Shown here: positions 51,796-60,037 of the stretch, one piece after another
How the letters are laid out: every line of letters starts with the position of its first letter
Position numbering within the stretch: the stretch's first letter is position 1
DNA from: Pseudonocardia hydrocarbonoxydans
GTDB lineage: Bacteria > Actinomycetota > Actinomycetes > Mycobacteriales > Pseudonocardiaceae
NCBI RefSeq assembly: GCF_006539565.1
Contig: NZ_BJNG01000012.1
Coordinates: forward strand, 53,465 to 117,464
DNA length: 64,000 nt
Direction of reading: 5' to 3'
Position numbers and translations under genes: made by a program
Notes under the pieces: model-generated
The model's database searches: none
The model's input: only the letters and a program-made list of their open reading frames with translations
Told to the model about the DNA's origin: nothing

Positions 51796-53154
51796 ATGTC
51801 CACGCCGACCACCGAACCGCCGAAGCCGGTCTCCCTGAGCCGGGTCGCCGCCGCGAGCTGCGCCGGGACGACGATCGAGTTCTACGACTTCTTCATCTAC
51901 GGGACGGCCGCGGCGCTGGTCTTCCCGAAGGTGTTCTTCCCGGCGCTGGGGCCCACCGCGGGCACCGTGGCCTCGTTCGCGACGTTCGCGGTAGCGTTCT
52001 TCGCCCGCCCGGTCGGCGCGGTCATCTTCGGCCACTACGGCGACCGGATCGGCCGCAAGCGCACGCTGATCTCCACGCTGCTGCTGATGGGCATCGCGAC
52101 CGTCCTGATCGGGCTGCTGCCCGGCGCGGACACGATCGGCGTCGCCGCCCCGCTGATCCTGGTGTTCCTGCGGTTCTGCCAGGGCTTCGCCGTCGGCGGG
52201 GAGTGGGCGGGGGCGACGCTGCTCACCGCGGAGTACGCGCCGAAGGAGAAGCGCGGCCTCTACGGGGTCTTCCCCCAGCTCGGCCCGGCGCTGGCGTTCG
52301 GCCTGTCCTCGGGCACCTTCCTGATCACCGGCCTGGTCATGGGCGACGACGACGAGGCGTTCCTGACCTACGGCTGGCGGATCCCGTTCCTGCTGTCGAT
52401 CCTGCTGATCGGCGTCGGGCTGTGGGTGCGCCTGTCGATCGAGGAGACCCCGGCGTTCCGCGCCGCCATGGAGCAGGCGAAGACCGAGGTCGTGACGGCC
52501 AAGCCGAAGCGGCTGCCGTTCATGGACGCGGTCACGGCCCAGCCGCGCGAGGTCCTGCTCTCCGCCGGCGCACTGGCGATGCTGTTCACCTTCTTCTACA
52601 TGGGCACCGCATACCTGACCTCCTACGGCACCAACCCCGACGGCGCCGGGCTCTCGCGCCCGACCGTGCTGGGCATCGGCGTCGGGGTGTCGATCGTCTT
52701 CGCCATCGCGACGGTCGTCGCGGGCATCCTGTCGGACCGGTTCGGTCGCCGTAACCTCATCCGCGCCGCGTGCGTGGCCGGCATCCTGTGGGCGCCCTTC
52801 CTGTTCCCGCTGCTGGACACCGGCACCCCGCTCGCCTTCGCCACCGGGCTCACGGTGACGATGGTGATTTTCGCGATCGCCTACGGCCCCGCCGGGTCGT
52901 ACCTGCCCGAGCTGTTCCGGGCGAAGTACCGCTACACGGGCGCGGGCCTGGGCTACAACCTCGCGGGCGTGCTGGGCGGGGCGATCCCGCCGCTGCTCGC
53001 CCCCGGCCTGGCCGCGTCGTTCGGGTCGATCGCGATCGGCTTCATGATGGCGCTGATGGGCGTCCTGTCGCTGATCTGCGTCTCGGCGCTGCGCGAGACG
53101 AGCAACACCGCGCTCGAGCACGAGGCCGACTTCGCGGAGCGGGCGTCCGTCTGA
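51796..53154 (+). CDS. MHS-family (major facilitator) metabolite:proton symporter
   Basis: A 452-residue inner-membrane transporter with twelve predicted helices of the metabolite:H+ symporter group (ProP, ShiA, KgtP). Family segments: AGTTIEFYDFFIYGTAAALV, FFARPVGAVIFGHYGDRIGR with RKR, RFCQGFAVGGEWAGATLLTA, and the second-half GILSDRFGRRNLIR. It would import an organic acid, betaine or shikimate-like compound using the proton gradient. ATG at 51796 with GAGGAG seven bases before. It is divergent from the LuxR regulator across 198 bases. Confidence 0.92.
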   Translation: MSTPTTEPPKPVSLSRVAAASCAGTTIEFYDFFIYGTAAALVFPKVFFPALGPTAGTVASFATFAVAFFARPVGAVIFGHYGDRIGRKRTLISTLLLMGIATVLIGLLPGADTIGVAAPLILVFLRFCQGFAVGGEWAGATLLTAEYAPKEKRGLYGVFPQLGPALAFGLSSGTFLITGLVMGDDDEAFLTYGWRIPFLLSILLIGVGLWVRLSIEETPAFRAAMEQAKTEVVTAKPKRLPFMDAVTAQPREVLLSAGALAMLFTFFYMGTAYLTSYGTNPDGAGLSRPTVLGIGVGVSIVFAIATVVAGILSDRFGRRNLIRAACVAGILWAPFLFPLLDTGTPLAFATGLTVTMVIFAIAYGPAGSYLPELFRAKYRYTGAGLGYNLAGVLGGAIPPLLAPGLAASFGSIAIGFMMALMGVLSLICVSALRETSNTALEHEADFAERASV

Positions 53155-53175
53155 CGGTCGCCCCGGCACGTGACC

Positions 53176-53207
53176 GGCCCCCTACCGGCTACCACCGGTG
53201 GGGGGCC
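53176..53207. terminator. Hairpin between convergent transporter genes
   Basis: A 13-bp stem (53176-53188 with 53195-53207) contains a single G-T wobble and a six-base loop CTACCA. It overlaps the stop codon of the minus-strand MFS gene and lies 22 bases past the stop of the MHS gene. It could terminate both transcripts; there is no U-tract. Confidence 0.65.
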
Positions 53208-54435
53208 GACGTGCGTCCCGGCCGGTCCCGGCAGTGTGTTCCCCCGCCGTCGGGGTCCCCGCCTCCCGGGAGCCGGCCGTCAGGACGCCGGCCGTCAGGG
53301 CCGCGGTGGCCGCGCCGAACAGGAACGGTGCCGACGCGCCCGCCGTCGCGGCGAGCCATCCGGCGAGCGGCCCGCTGACGACCATCGCGCCGAGCAGCAC
53401 CACGGCGAACACGGCCATCACCCGGCCGAGCATGTCGGGCCGGGCCTGCTGCAACCGGGCGATCACCGCGCCGAGCAGCACCGACCACCCCAGGCCCGCG
53501 ACGGCGAGCCCGGCGAGCACGAGCCCCGGCGCGAGGGCGACGACGAGCTGCCCGGCGGCGACGAGGGCCGTCGCCGCCGCCGTCGTGTGCGGGCCGGGCA
53601 GGCCCCGCGCCGCGGCGACCAGGGTCCCGACCAGCGAGCCCGCGGTGAACACCGCCAGCGCGGCCCCGATCGCGCCGGCCCCGCCGCCGAGCCGTTCCTA
53701 CACCAGGATCGGCACGCTGACCTGGTAGGAGAACGTGGTCGTCGCGACCACGGCGAGCACCACGACCGGCCGCCGCAGCGCCGGGACGCCCCAGACGTGG
53801 GCCAGGCCGTCGCGCACCTGGCGCGGTGCGCGGGGCGTGCGCGGGCTCGGCCCGATCGGCAGCGTCGCGAGCACCGCGACGTCGACCAGGAACGACAGCG
53901 CGTTGATCCCGAACGTGACGGCCGCCCCGAACGCCGGCACGAGCAGCCCGCCGAGCCCGGCGCCCAGCGTCATGCCGACCAGCAGCAGCGTCCCGGACAG
54001 GGCCGCCGCGGCCGGGGCGTCCGCGGGCGGGACGAGCTGTGGGACGAGCGCGCGCCGCGCCGGGGTGTCGACCGCGTTGACGATGCCCCAGGCCGCGGCG
54101 AGCACGCCGATCACCGGCAGCGTCAGCAGCCCGCAGGCCGCGGCCACCGCGAACGCCGCGGCGACGAGCGCCAGCCCGGCCTCGGCGGCCATCAGCACCG
54201 TCCGCCGGTCGAACCGGTCGGCGAGCGCGCCGCACCACGCCCCGAGCACCAGCGTCGGGAGGAACTGCAGCGCCACCACCCAGCCCAGGGCGCCCGGGTC
54301 CAGTGCCACCACCACGGCCGAGAGCGCCACGACCTGCGCCCACGAGCACGTCACCGAGGGCAGCTGACCCGCGGCGTAGCGCCGGAAGGCGCGGCTGCGC
54401 AGGGGCGCGAGCGCGGTGTCGACCGCGGTGGCCAC
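53182..54435 (-). pseudogene. MFS exporter, interrupted by TAG
   Basis: The frame from GTG 54435 runs to TAG at 53698-53700 (codon 246) and then continues open in the same frame to 53182, giving a 417-codon, twelve-helix MFS exporter of the enterobactin-exporter type. The first half has AVDTALAPLRSRAFRRYAAG, ADRFDRRTVLMAAEAG and NAVDTPARRALVPQL; the second half continues ERLGGGAGAIGAALAVFTAG. The stop separates VSVPILV from ERLGG, so one residue is replaced. It starts three bases after the MAPEG gene and is therefore the last gene of the glutathione operon. A role in exporting conjugates is inference. Confidence 0.85.
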
Positions 54436-54438
54436 GCC

Positions 54439-54861
54439 TCACACCACCGTGAACACGGCGGCGACGGCCAGTGCGACGCCGAACAGGTAGGTGCCCATCG
54501 CCCCGGCCATCCCGGCCGCGCCGTGCTGGGCGAGCGAGGGCGAGCTGAGCATCCCGTAGGCGTGCAGCAGCCGGGCCGCCGTCGCGCCGACGATCAGCGG
54601 GATCGCGACGGCCGCCGGGCTCCCGAACCCCACCACGAGGAACAGCACGGCGAGGTAGGGCACGTACTCGCTGGCGTTGCCGTGCGCGCGCTGGGCGATG
54701 AGCAGCGGCGACGCCGGGTCGGTCGGGGTCTGTGACCCGCCGGCCTTCGCGGTGACGCCGCGCATCCGCGAGACGTTGAAGCCGAGCAGAAACAGCATCG
54801 CGCCGAGGACGGCGACGCCGAGGACGGCGGCGACCAGCGCGGTGGACGAGGTGGGGGTCAT
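54439..54861 (-). CDS. MAPEG-family membrane protein (microsomal GST-like)
   Basis: A 140-residue membrane protein with four predicted helices. The segments FNVSRMRGVTAKAGGSQTPT, RAHGNASEYVPYLAVLFLVV (the R-x-H-x-N-x-x-E core of MAPEG) and HAYGMLSSPSLAQHG match the family, whose characterised members conjugate or reduce compounds with glutathione in the membrane. The ATG overlaps the stop of gshB by four bases and its stop is four bases from the MFS start. In an operon with glutathione synthesis genes, a glutathione transferase or peroxidase role is likely. Confidence 0.9.
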   Translation of the reverse strand: MTPTSSTALVAAVLGVAVLGAMLFLLGFNVSRMRGVTAKAGGSQTPTDPASPLLIAQRAHGNASEYVPYLAVLFLVVGFGSPAAVAIPLIVGATAARLLHAYGMLSSPSLAQHGAAGMAGAMGTYLFGVALAVAAVFTVV

Positions 54862-55856
54862 GCCGGTGTCCTTTCCAGGAGGGAGGGGGCGAGCAGGGAG
54901 CCGTCGAGTGCACGGCCGACGACGTCGGCGCACAGCGACCAGCCCAGCAGGGCGTCGGCCTTGCGCAGGCCGCCGACGCTGGTCACGTTCACCTCGATGA
55001 GGTGCGGGCCGATGACGTCGAGACCGGCGAGATGGACACCGTGCCGGCGCAGGGTCGGCGCGAGCCGGGCACAGATCTCGCGGTCCCGGTCGGTGAGCGG
55101 GGCCGCGGCCATCCGGGTGTCGCAGATGCGGAAGTCCCCGCCGGTGGGGAAGCGGTGGACGGCCCCGACCGGCTCGCCCTCGACCACGAACACCCGCTTG
55201 TTGCCCGCGGTCACCTCGCGCAGGTAGGGCTGCAGCACCGCGGCGCGGGTGCCCGCACCCGTCACGGTCTCGACCAGCGAGGCCAGGTTGGGGTCGTGGT
55301 GGTCCAGCCGCAGCACGCCGCGGCCGGCGAACCCGTCGACCGGCTTGGCCACCACCGTCCGGTGCTCGGCGACGAACGCGCGGACCGTGGCCGGGTCGGC
55401 GCTGACCAGCGTGGCGGGCGTCAGGTCGGGGAAGTGCAGCGGCAGCAGGTGCTCGCTGCAGGCCCGCAGCCCGGCCGGGGCGTTCACCAGCGCCGTCCGC
55501 TGCGGGTCGACGAGGTCGAGCACCAGGGTGGCGGTGACGAACCGGTCGTCCAGCGGCGGCTCGGTGCGCACGAAGACCGCCGCGGCCTCGTCGAGCTCCA
55601 GGACGGCGGGCGTCCCCGCGCGGAACCACGGGTCGGGCACGGTCCAGCGGCAGCCCTGGTCGGGGACGCTCGGGGCCAGGTGCAGCGGGGTGGCGAGGCA
55701 GCGGGCCCGGCCGTCGCGGGCCTCCAGCGCGAGGGCGCCGGTCGCCCACACCCGCGCCCCGCGCCGCTGCGCGGCGTGCATGAGGCCGATGCTGGTGTCC
55801 AGGGCCGGGTCGAGCCGCTCCAGCGGGTCGACGACGAACACGACGTCCGCGGTCAT
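54858..55856 (-). CDS. gshB: Glutathione synthetase
   Basis: A 332-residue ATP-grasp enzyme that joins gamma-glutamylcysteine to glycine. The resemblance to Escherichia coli GshB is close along the whole length: VVFVVDPLERLDPALDTSIG with LMHAAQRRGARVW, FVRTEPPLDDRFVTATLVLD, the ATP-grasp strand VVAKPVDGFAGRGVLRLD followed by HDPNL, NKRVFVVEGEPVGAVHRFP and GLDVIGPHLIEVNVTSVGG with the metal-binding Glu and Asn. Start ATG at 55856 overlaps the gshA-like stop (ATGA). True glutathione synthetases are rare in actinobacteria, which usually use mycothiol. Confidence 0.92.
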   Translation of the reverse strand: MTADVVFVVDPLERLDPALDTSIGLMHAAQRRGARVWATGALALEARDGRARCLATPLHLAPSVPDQGCRWTVPDPWFRAGTPAVLELDEAAAVFVRTEPPLDDRFVTATLVLDLVDPQRTALVNAPAGLRACSEHLLPLHFPDLTPATLVSADPATVRAFVAEHRTVVAKPVDGFAGRGVLRLDHHDPNLASLVETVTGAGTRAAVLQPYLREVTAGNKRVFVVEGEPVGAVHRFPTGGDFRICDTRMAAAPLTDRDREICARLAPTLRRHGVHLAGLDVIGPHLIEVNVTSVGGLRKADALLGWSLCADVVGRALDGSLLAPSLLERTPA

Positions 55857-56896
55857 CGCGCCGGCACCTCCCCGAGCGCGGCCTGCGCGCAGGCGGCGAT
55901 CGCGAGCAGATCGGCGGCGTGCGGCGTCCAGCCGTCGGCGGCGGCGCGCCACGCGGCGGGCAGGTCGCCCATCCCGGGCAGCAGCAGGTCCAGGGCCTCG
56001 CGGCGGGCGCGGGGGTGGGTGAGCAGGGTGTGCACGGTGTGCACCGCCGCCGCGATCCGCCCGTCGGGCTGCGCGTCGAGGTAGCGCACCTCCAGGTAGC
56101 CCCCGCGCGGGCGGACCGGCGGGAACAGCGTGGACAGGTGACCCCGCGCGTCGAGCCCGGGCAGCGGCAGCCGGGGTGCCGCGGCGGCGAAGGCGAGGTA
56201 GGCCCCGACGGGGTCGGCCGCGTCGAGGTGGCGGCCGTCGTAGGCGCAGCGGCGGGGATCGACGCGCGTCCAGATCCCGGTGCGGGCCCCGTCGACGCCG
56301 GCCGGGCGGCCGTCCAGGGTCGGGGAGTTGGCGAACGCCGCCGCGAGGTGCGGCCCGGCGAGGTTGGCGACCAGCCACTGCTCCCGCCCGGCCCGCCCCG
56401 GCCGCAGGTCGACGCAGACCTGCAGCGACGCGGTCAGCCGCATCATGCGGCGACCGTCGGGTCCGTGCCCGTCGAGCGCGCGTTGCAGGGCGAGGTAGCG
56501 CGCGGTCGGCCGGTGCAGGGGGACCTGCGTGCAGTCGTGGTGCGGGTCGGTCCCGGCCGCGATCAGCTCGACGCCCACCCGCGCGGCCCGCTCCCGCACC
56601 CGGCGCAGCAGGCCCAGGACGGTGTCGATGACGGCGGGCAGCGGCTGCGGGGCGGGGCTGAGCTCCAGCTGCCCGCCGGGTTCGAAGGTCGGCCGCGCGA
56701 CGGCGGCGAACCGCGCGTCGAGGACGGGGGCGAGGCGGGCCGGCGCCGGCCGCCCGCCGTCCGCGAGCGGGACGAGCTCGATCTCGACGCCGACCCGGTC
56801 CGGCCCGGTCCGGCCCGGTCGCGGGGGCGAACGCGCGGCGCACCGCGCTCTCCAGTTCCATGCGCGAACGCTCGCCCGTGTCGCGGTCCCGGACAT
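55853..56896 (-). CDS. Glutamate-cysteine ligase (GCS2/EgtA-like), N-terminus displaced by a 10-bp duplication
   Basis: The open frame encodes a GCS2-type ligase that couples glutamate and cysteine with ATP: VGVEIELVPLADGG, FEPGGQLELSPAPQPLPAV, IAAGTDPHHD, MMRLTASLQVCVDL and VRPRGGYLEVRYLD. A natural-looking start, ATG at 56861 giving MELESAVRRAFAPATGPDR, is in a different frame; removing one copy of the 10-bp repeat at 56794-56820 joins it exactly to VGVEIELVPL. As sequenced, the catalytic frame is open only from ATG 56896 (or GTG 56947), whose first 38 or so residues are a shifted reading of the same DNA. The stop overlaps gshB. Confidence 0.75.
   Translation of the reverse strand: MSGTATRASVRAWNWRARCAARSPPRPGRTGPDRVGVEIELVPLADGGRPAPARLAPVLDARFAAVARPTFEPGGQLELSPAPQPLPAVIDTVLGLLRRVRERAARVGVELIAAGTDPHHDCTQVPLHRPTARYLALQRALDGHGPDGRRMMRLTASLQVCVDLRPGRAGREQWLVANLAGPHLAAAFANSPTLDGRPAGVDGARTGIWTRVDPRRCAYDGRHLDAADPVGAYLAFAAAAPRLPLPGLDARGHLSTLFPPVRPRGGYLEVRYLDAQPDGRIAAAVHTVHTLLTHPRARREALDLLLPGMGDLPAAWRAAADGWTPHAADLLAIAACAQAALGEVPAR
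56794..56820. repeat. 10-bp tandem repeat (2.7 copies) in the gshA-like gene
   Basis: The unit CGGCCCGGTC occurs at 56801-56810 and 56811-56820, with seven more matching bases (CCCGGTC) at 56794-56800. Ten is not a multiple of three, so gain or loss of a unit shifts the reading frame. With one unit fewer, ATG 56861 would be in frame with the ligase. Slipped-strand mispairing could switch it. Confidence 0.9.
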
Positions 56897-56951
56897 CAGT
56901 ACCGGCACGGAGGTGCGGTACGGATCCCGCACACCGAGCGGCTCCACGCCG

Positions 56952-58169
56952 TCACCGGTCGCCGCGGGGTACGGCTCGGGGGGTGCCGGCCCGGCGCCCG
57001 CGCCGGCGCTGCGCGTCGACCTCCGGCCGGCGACGACGGGGGCCGTCGGCCCACCGGGTCAGGACCGGGCCCGCGGTGGCGAGGATCGTGACGTAGGCGG
57101 CGACGAGAGCGCCCAGCCGCGGATCCGCGGCCGCACCGACCAGCCCGATGACGACGATCGAGAACTCACCGCGCGTGATGAGGGCGGTGCCCGCGCGGAG
57201 CCTGCCGTCCCGGTCGACGCCGTCCCGGCCCGCGGCGTAGGCACCGGTGAGCACCTTGGTGACCGCGGTGACGGCGGCGAGCGCCAGCGCGGCGGGCAGG
57301 ACCGGCAGGAGGTCGGTGGCGTCGATCGAGAGGCCGATGGCCAGGAAGAACGCGGCGGCGAACAGGTCGCGCACCGGGGCCAGCACCTCGCGGGCGCGGT
57401 CGGTGATCTCGCCGGTGAGGCTCAGACCCACCAGGAACGCCCCGACCCCGGCCGAGATGTTGATCGTCTCGGCGAGGGCGGCCACGAGCAGGGTGACGCC
57501 GACGATCCGCAGGAGCAGCTGCTCGGGTTCCGGATGGGACAGGGCGCCGCCGATGCGGTGCCCCCACCGCCGGGACGCCAGCAGGGCCATGGACAGCGCC
57601 CCCACGGCGACGAGCACGCCGAGCAACGCCTGCCACCAGGTACCGCCTGCGGCCATGACCGCCAGCACGGGGAGGTAGATCGCCATCGCGAAGTCCTCGA
57701 GCACCAGGACCGCGAGGACGGAGGGCGTCTCCGGGTTCTGCAGCCGCCGCAGGTCGACCAGGAGCCGGGCGACGATGCCCGACGACGACACCCACGTGAC
57801 GCCGGCCATCGCCAGGACACCGACCGCGTCGAGACCGAGGAGCAGCCCGGCGATGGCACCGGGAGTCGCGTTGAGCACCGCGTCGACCACGACGGACGGC
57901 CGGTGCCGCCGCAGGCCCTCGGCGAACTGGTCGCCGGAGAACTCCAGGCCGAGCACGAGCAGGAGCAGCACCAGGCCGATCTGGGCGCTGGTCTCGATGA
58001 AGGTCGCCGAGGCCGGGACGAGCCCGAGGCCGCCCTCCCCGACGGCGAGCCCGGCCAGCAGGTACAGCGGTACGGGGGTCAGCGACAGCCGGTGGGCGAT
58101 CGTGCCGAGCACGCTCAGCACGATCAGGAGGGCACCCAGCTCCAGCAGCAGCGCGATGGAGTGCGACAT
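56952..58169 (-). CDS. KefB-like cation:proton antiporter (CPA2 type)
   Basis: A 405-residue membrane protein with about twelve helices of the CPA2 (KefB/KefC, NapA) family. Segments LLLVLGLEFSGDQFAEGLRR, LEDFAMAIYLPVLAVMAAGG, LRIVGVTLLVAALAETINIS with GVGAFLVGLSLTGEI, FFLAIGLSIDATDLLPVL and LITRGEFSIVVIGLVGAAAD match; there is no C-terminal TrkA-N domain. Kef antiporters of other bacteria are gated by glutathione conjugates. It lies 55 bases upstream of the gshA-like open frame, on the same strand, so cotranscription is likely. ATG at 58169; divergent from the S1C protease. Confidence 0.9.
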   Translation of the reverse strand: MSHSIALLLELGALLIVLSVLGTIAHRLSLTPVPLYLLAGLAVGEGGLGLVPASATFIETSAQIGLVLLLLVLGLEFSGDQFAEGLRRHRPSVVVDAVLNATPGAIAGLLLGLDAVGVLAMAGVTWVSSSGIVARLLVDLRRLQNPETPSVLAVLVLEDFAMAIYLPVLAVMAAGGTWWQALLGVLVAVGALSMALLASRRWGHRIGGALSHPEPEQLLLRIVGVTLLVAALAETINISAGVGAFLVGLSLTGEITDRAREVLAPVRDLFAAAFFLAIGLSIDATDLLPVLPAALALAAVTAVTKVLTGAYAAGRDGVDRDGRLRAGTALITRGEFSIVVIGLVGAAADPRLGALVAAYVTILATAGPVLTRWADGPRRRRPEVDAQRRRGRRAGTPRAVPRGDR

Positions 58170-58590
58170 GCCCGGTCACCCGGACCCGGACGGGCCGGGT
58201 GGGTGGCCTCCACGGGGCACGGCCCCGGTCGTGTCTGCCGGACCCGGCGGAGCCGGGACCCGTCCTGCCGGGCGGGGTGGAGCGGCCGGTGCGGTCACCG
58301 GGCGACTATCCCCGGCGGGCCCGCGTCCCGGCATCGTCCTGCGGTGGCGAGGGCCCGGCCGTCCGTTCGTCCTGCCGGCACGTGTCCGCGACCGGGCGCG
58401 ACCCCGTCCCGCGCTCCCCGGCCGTGGGTCGACCGCCCCGCCCGTCGGCGACGGCTGCCGTCGACCCTGCCGGGCCGGTCGGGAGCCGGCAGTTCCGCCA
58501 CGTCGGGCCGGTCGACCCCGGCTCTCGGGCTGGAACGGTCGGGGGGACCGTCGGCGCGGGCCGGCGTCGGACCGGAGAGGCGGCCGATCG
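58170..58590. other. Divergent intergenic region, no gene seen
   Basis: This 421-base region separates the antiporter start from the protease start. It is uniformly GC-rich. Open frames here have no start with a good Shine-Dalgarno and read as Arg/Pro/Gly-rich shadow sequence. A small hairpin (CCCGGC, GCCGGG, 58243-58257) is present. Promoters for both flanking genes should be here, but I cannot place -10 and -35 boxes with confidence. Confidence 0.6.
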
Positions 58591-59633
58591 ATGAAGGGTG
58601 TTCCCCATCCGCTGCACCGACCCGCCCTCGTGCTGGTGGCGGCCGCCGTCCTGGCGGGATGCACGGCGGGCGACGAGGAGCCGGCGCCCGGGCCCGCCCG
58701 GTCGCTGGAGGAGGAGTTCGTCTCGGTCGTCCGGCAGGCCCTGCCGTCCGTCGTCGAGATCACCCACGACGGGGGGGTCGGCTCGGGGGTCGTGTTCGAC
58801 GGCGAGGGGCACATCGTCACCAACGCGCACGTCGTCGGCACGGCCACGGCCTTCGACGTGCGCGTCGCCACCAGCAGCGCGGTCCGGCGGGCGACGCTCG
58901 TGTACTCCTATCCGGTCGAGGACCTCGCCGTGATCCGGGTGGAGGACACCGCCGGGCTGGTACCCGCGCGGTTCGGCGAGCCGAGGGACCTGCGGGTCGG
59001 CGAGATCGTCATGGCGGTCGGCAGCCCGCTCGGGCTGGAGGGCAGCGTGACGCAGGGCATCGTGTCGGCCCTGGGCCGGTCGGTGCCGGAGCCACCCGAC
59101 CCGGCGAGCGGAACGCCGGGCACGGTGCTGCGTCAGACGATCCAGACCAGCGCACCGATCAACCCGGGCAACAGCGGGGGAGCGCTGGTCGACCTCGACG
59201 GGGAGGTCGTCGGCATCCCCACCTCGCGGCCGTCAACCCGGGGATCGGCGGCACGGCGGCGGGTATCGGGTTCGCGATCCCGGCGGACATCGCCCGGGAC
59301 ATCGCGCGCCAGATCGTCGACAACGGACGGGTCCTGCGATCCGGACGGGCCGCGCTGGGGGTCACGGTCGTCACCGTGACGGACGAGCGCGGCGAGCCGG
59401 TCGGGGCCGGTGTGGCCGCCCTCGATCCGGCCGGCCCGGCCGCCACGGCCGGCGCGCAGGCGGGCGACCTGATCACGCAGATCGACGGTGACGAGGTCCG
59501 GACCTCGCAGGACGTGCAGGCGGCGATCGCCGAGCGTCGGCCGGGCGACGTCGTCCGCCTCACCGTCGCACGACCACCGGCCGCCGAGCCGTACACGCTG
59601 ACGATCACACTCGGCGAGCTGCCCGCCGCCTGA
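58591..59633 (+). pseudogene. Lipoprotein S1C (DegP/HtrA-like) serine protease, frameshifted
   Basis: The first frame (58591 onward) has a lipoprotein signal (lipobox LAGC, C24), then the trypsin-like domain with the catalytic triad H80 (TNAHVVG), D111 (EDLAVIRV) and S195 (INPGNSGGALVD). After EVVGIPT (residue 211) the frame turns to Arg/Ser-rich nonsense. The next frame resumes LAAVNPGIGGTAAGIGFAIP and a PDZ domain (GVTVVTVTDERGEPVGAGVA, AGDLITQIDGDEV) to 59633. A missing C near 59217-59224 explains the break: ACC-CTC-GCG is expected and ACC-TCG-CGG is read. HtrA enzymes degrade misfolded envelope proteins. The protease domain itself lacks its last strands if truncated here. Confidence 0.88.
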
Positions 59634-59841
59634 TCGGGTGCGGTGGTCGGCCGGGCGTCGCCACCGTGCCGCCGGCCCGACCGCGCGGGAGTTCGCCGAC
59701 CACCTCGGGCACGAGCGGGTGAGCACGACCCGGGAGGTCTCCATGGGCCGTCGCGTCCACCGCCCCCGGGCGTGAACGGTAGGTACCCGGTGGGTGGATC
59801 GTGCGTGCCTCCGCAGGCCATGGCGCTGACCTGGTGTCGTG

Positions 59842-59915
59842 CGCCCTCGGCAGGACTCGAACCTGCGACCTAGAGATTAGAAGGCTCTTGCTCTATCCAG
59901 CTGAGCTACGAGGGC
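59842..59915 (-). tRNA. tRNA-Arg (anticodon TCT)
   Basis: On the minus strand the acceptor stem GCCCTCG pairs with CGAGGGC, the D-arm is AGCTCAGCTGGATAGAGC, and the anticodon loop CTTCTAA gives TCT. The T-arm is GCAGGTTCGAGTCCTGC. The last pair of the anticodon stem is a C-T mismatch. The CCA end is not encoded. It lies 122 bases before the divergent PP2C gene. Confidence 0.93.
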
Positions 59916-60037
59916 CGGAGCGGGACGAACCGCTCATGCCGAGCCTAGCGGGCCCCCTACCCACCCCGCCTGCCGAGCGGTGTGTCTCCCGGGTGTCGTC
60001 GTGGTGTCGGAAGTTGACCTCATGAGAAGGTGTGCGT

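Noticed and set aside
54858..56861. One 667-codon gene covering the gshA-like region and gshB
   Set aside because: The N-terminal half in that frame is Arg/Ala/Pro/Gly-rich shadow sequence; the real ligase motifs are in the other frame and only the GshB part is genuine.
58199..58594. 131-codon frame in the antiporter-protease gap
   Set aside because: Arg/Pro/Gly-rich, no ribosome-binding site, and it overlaps the start region of the protease gene.
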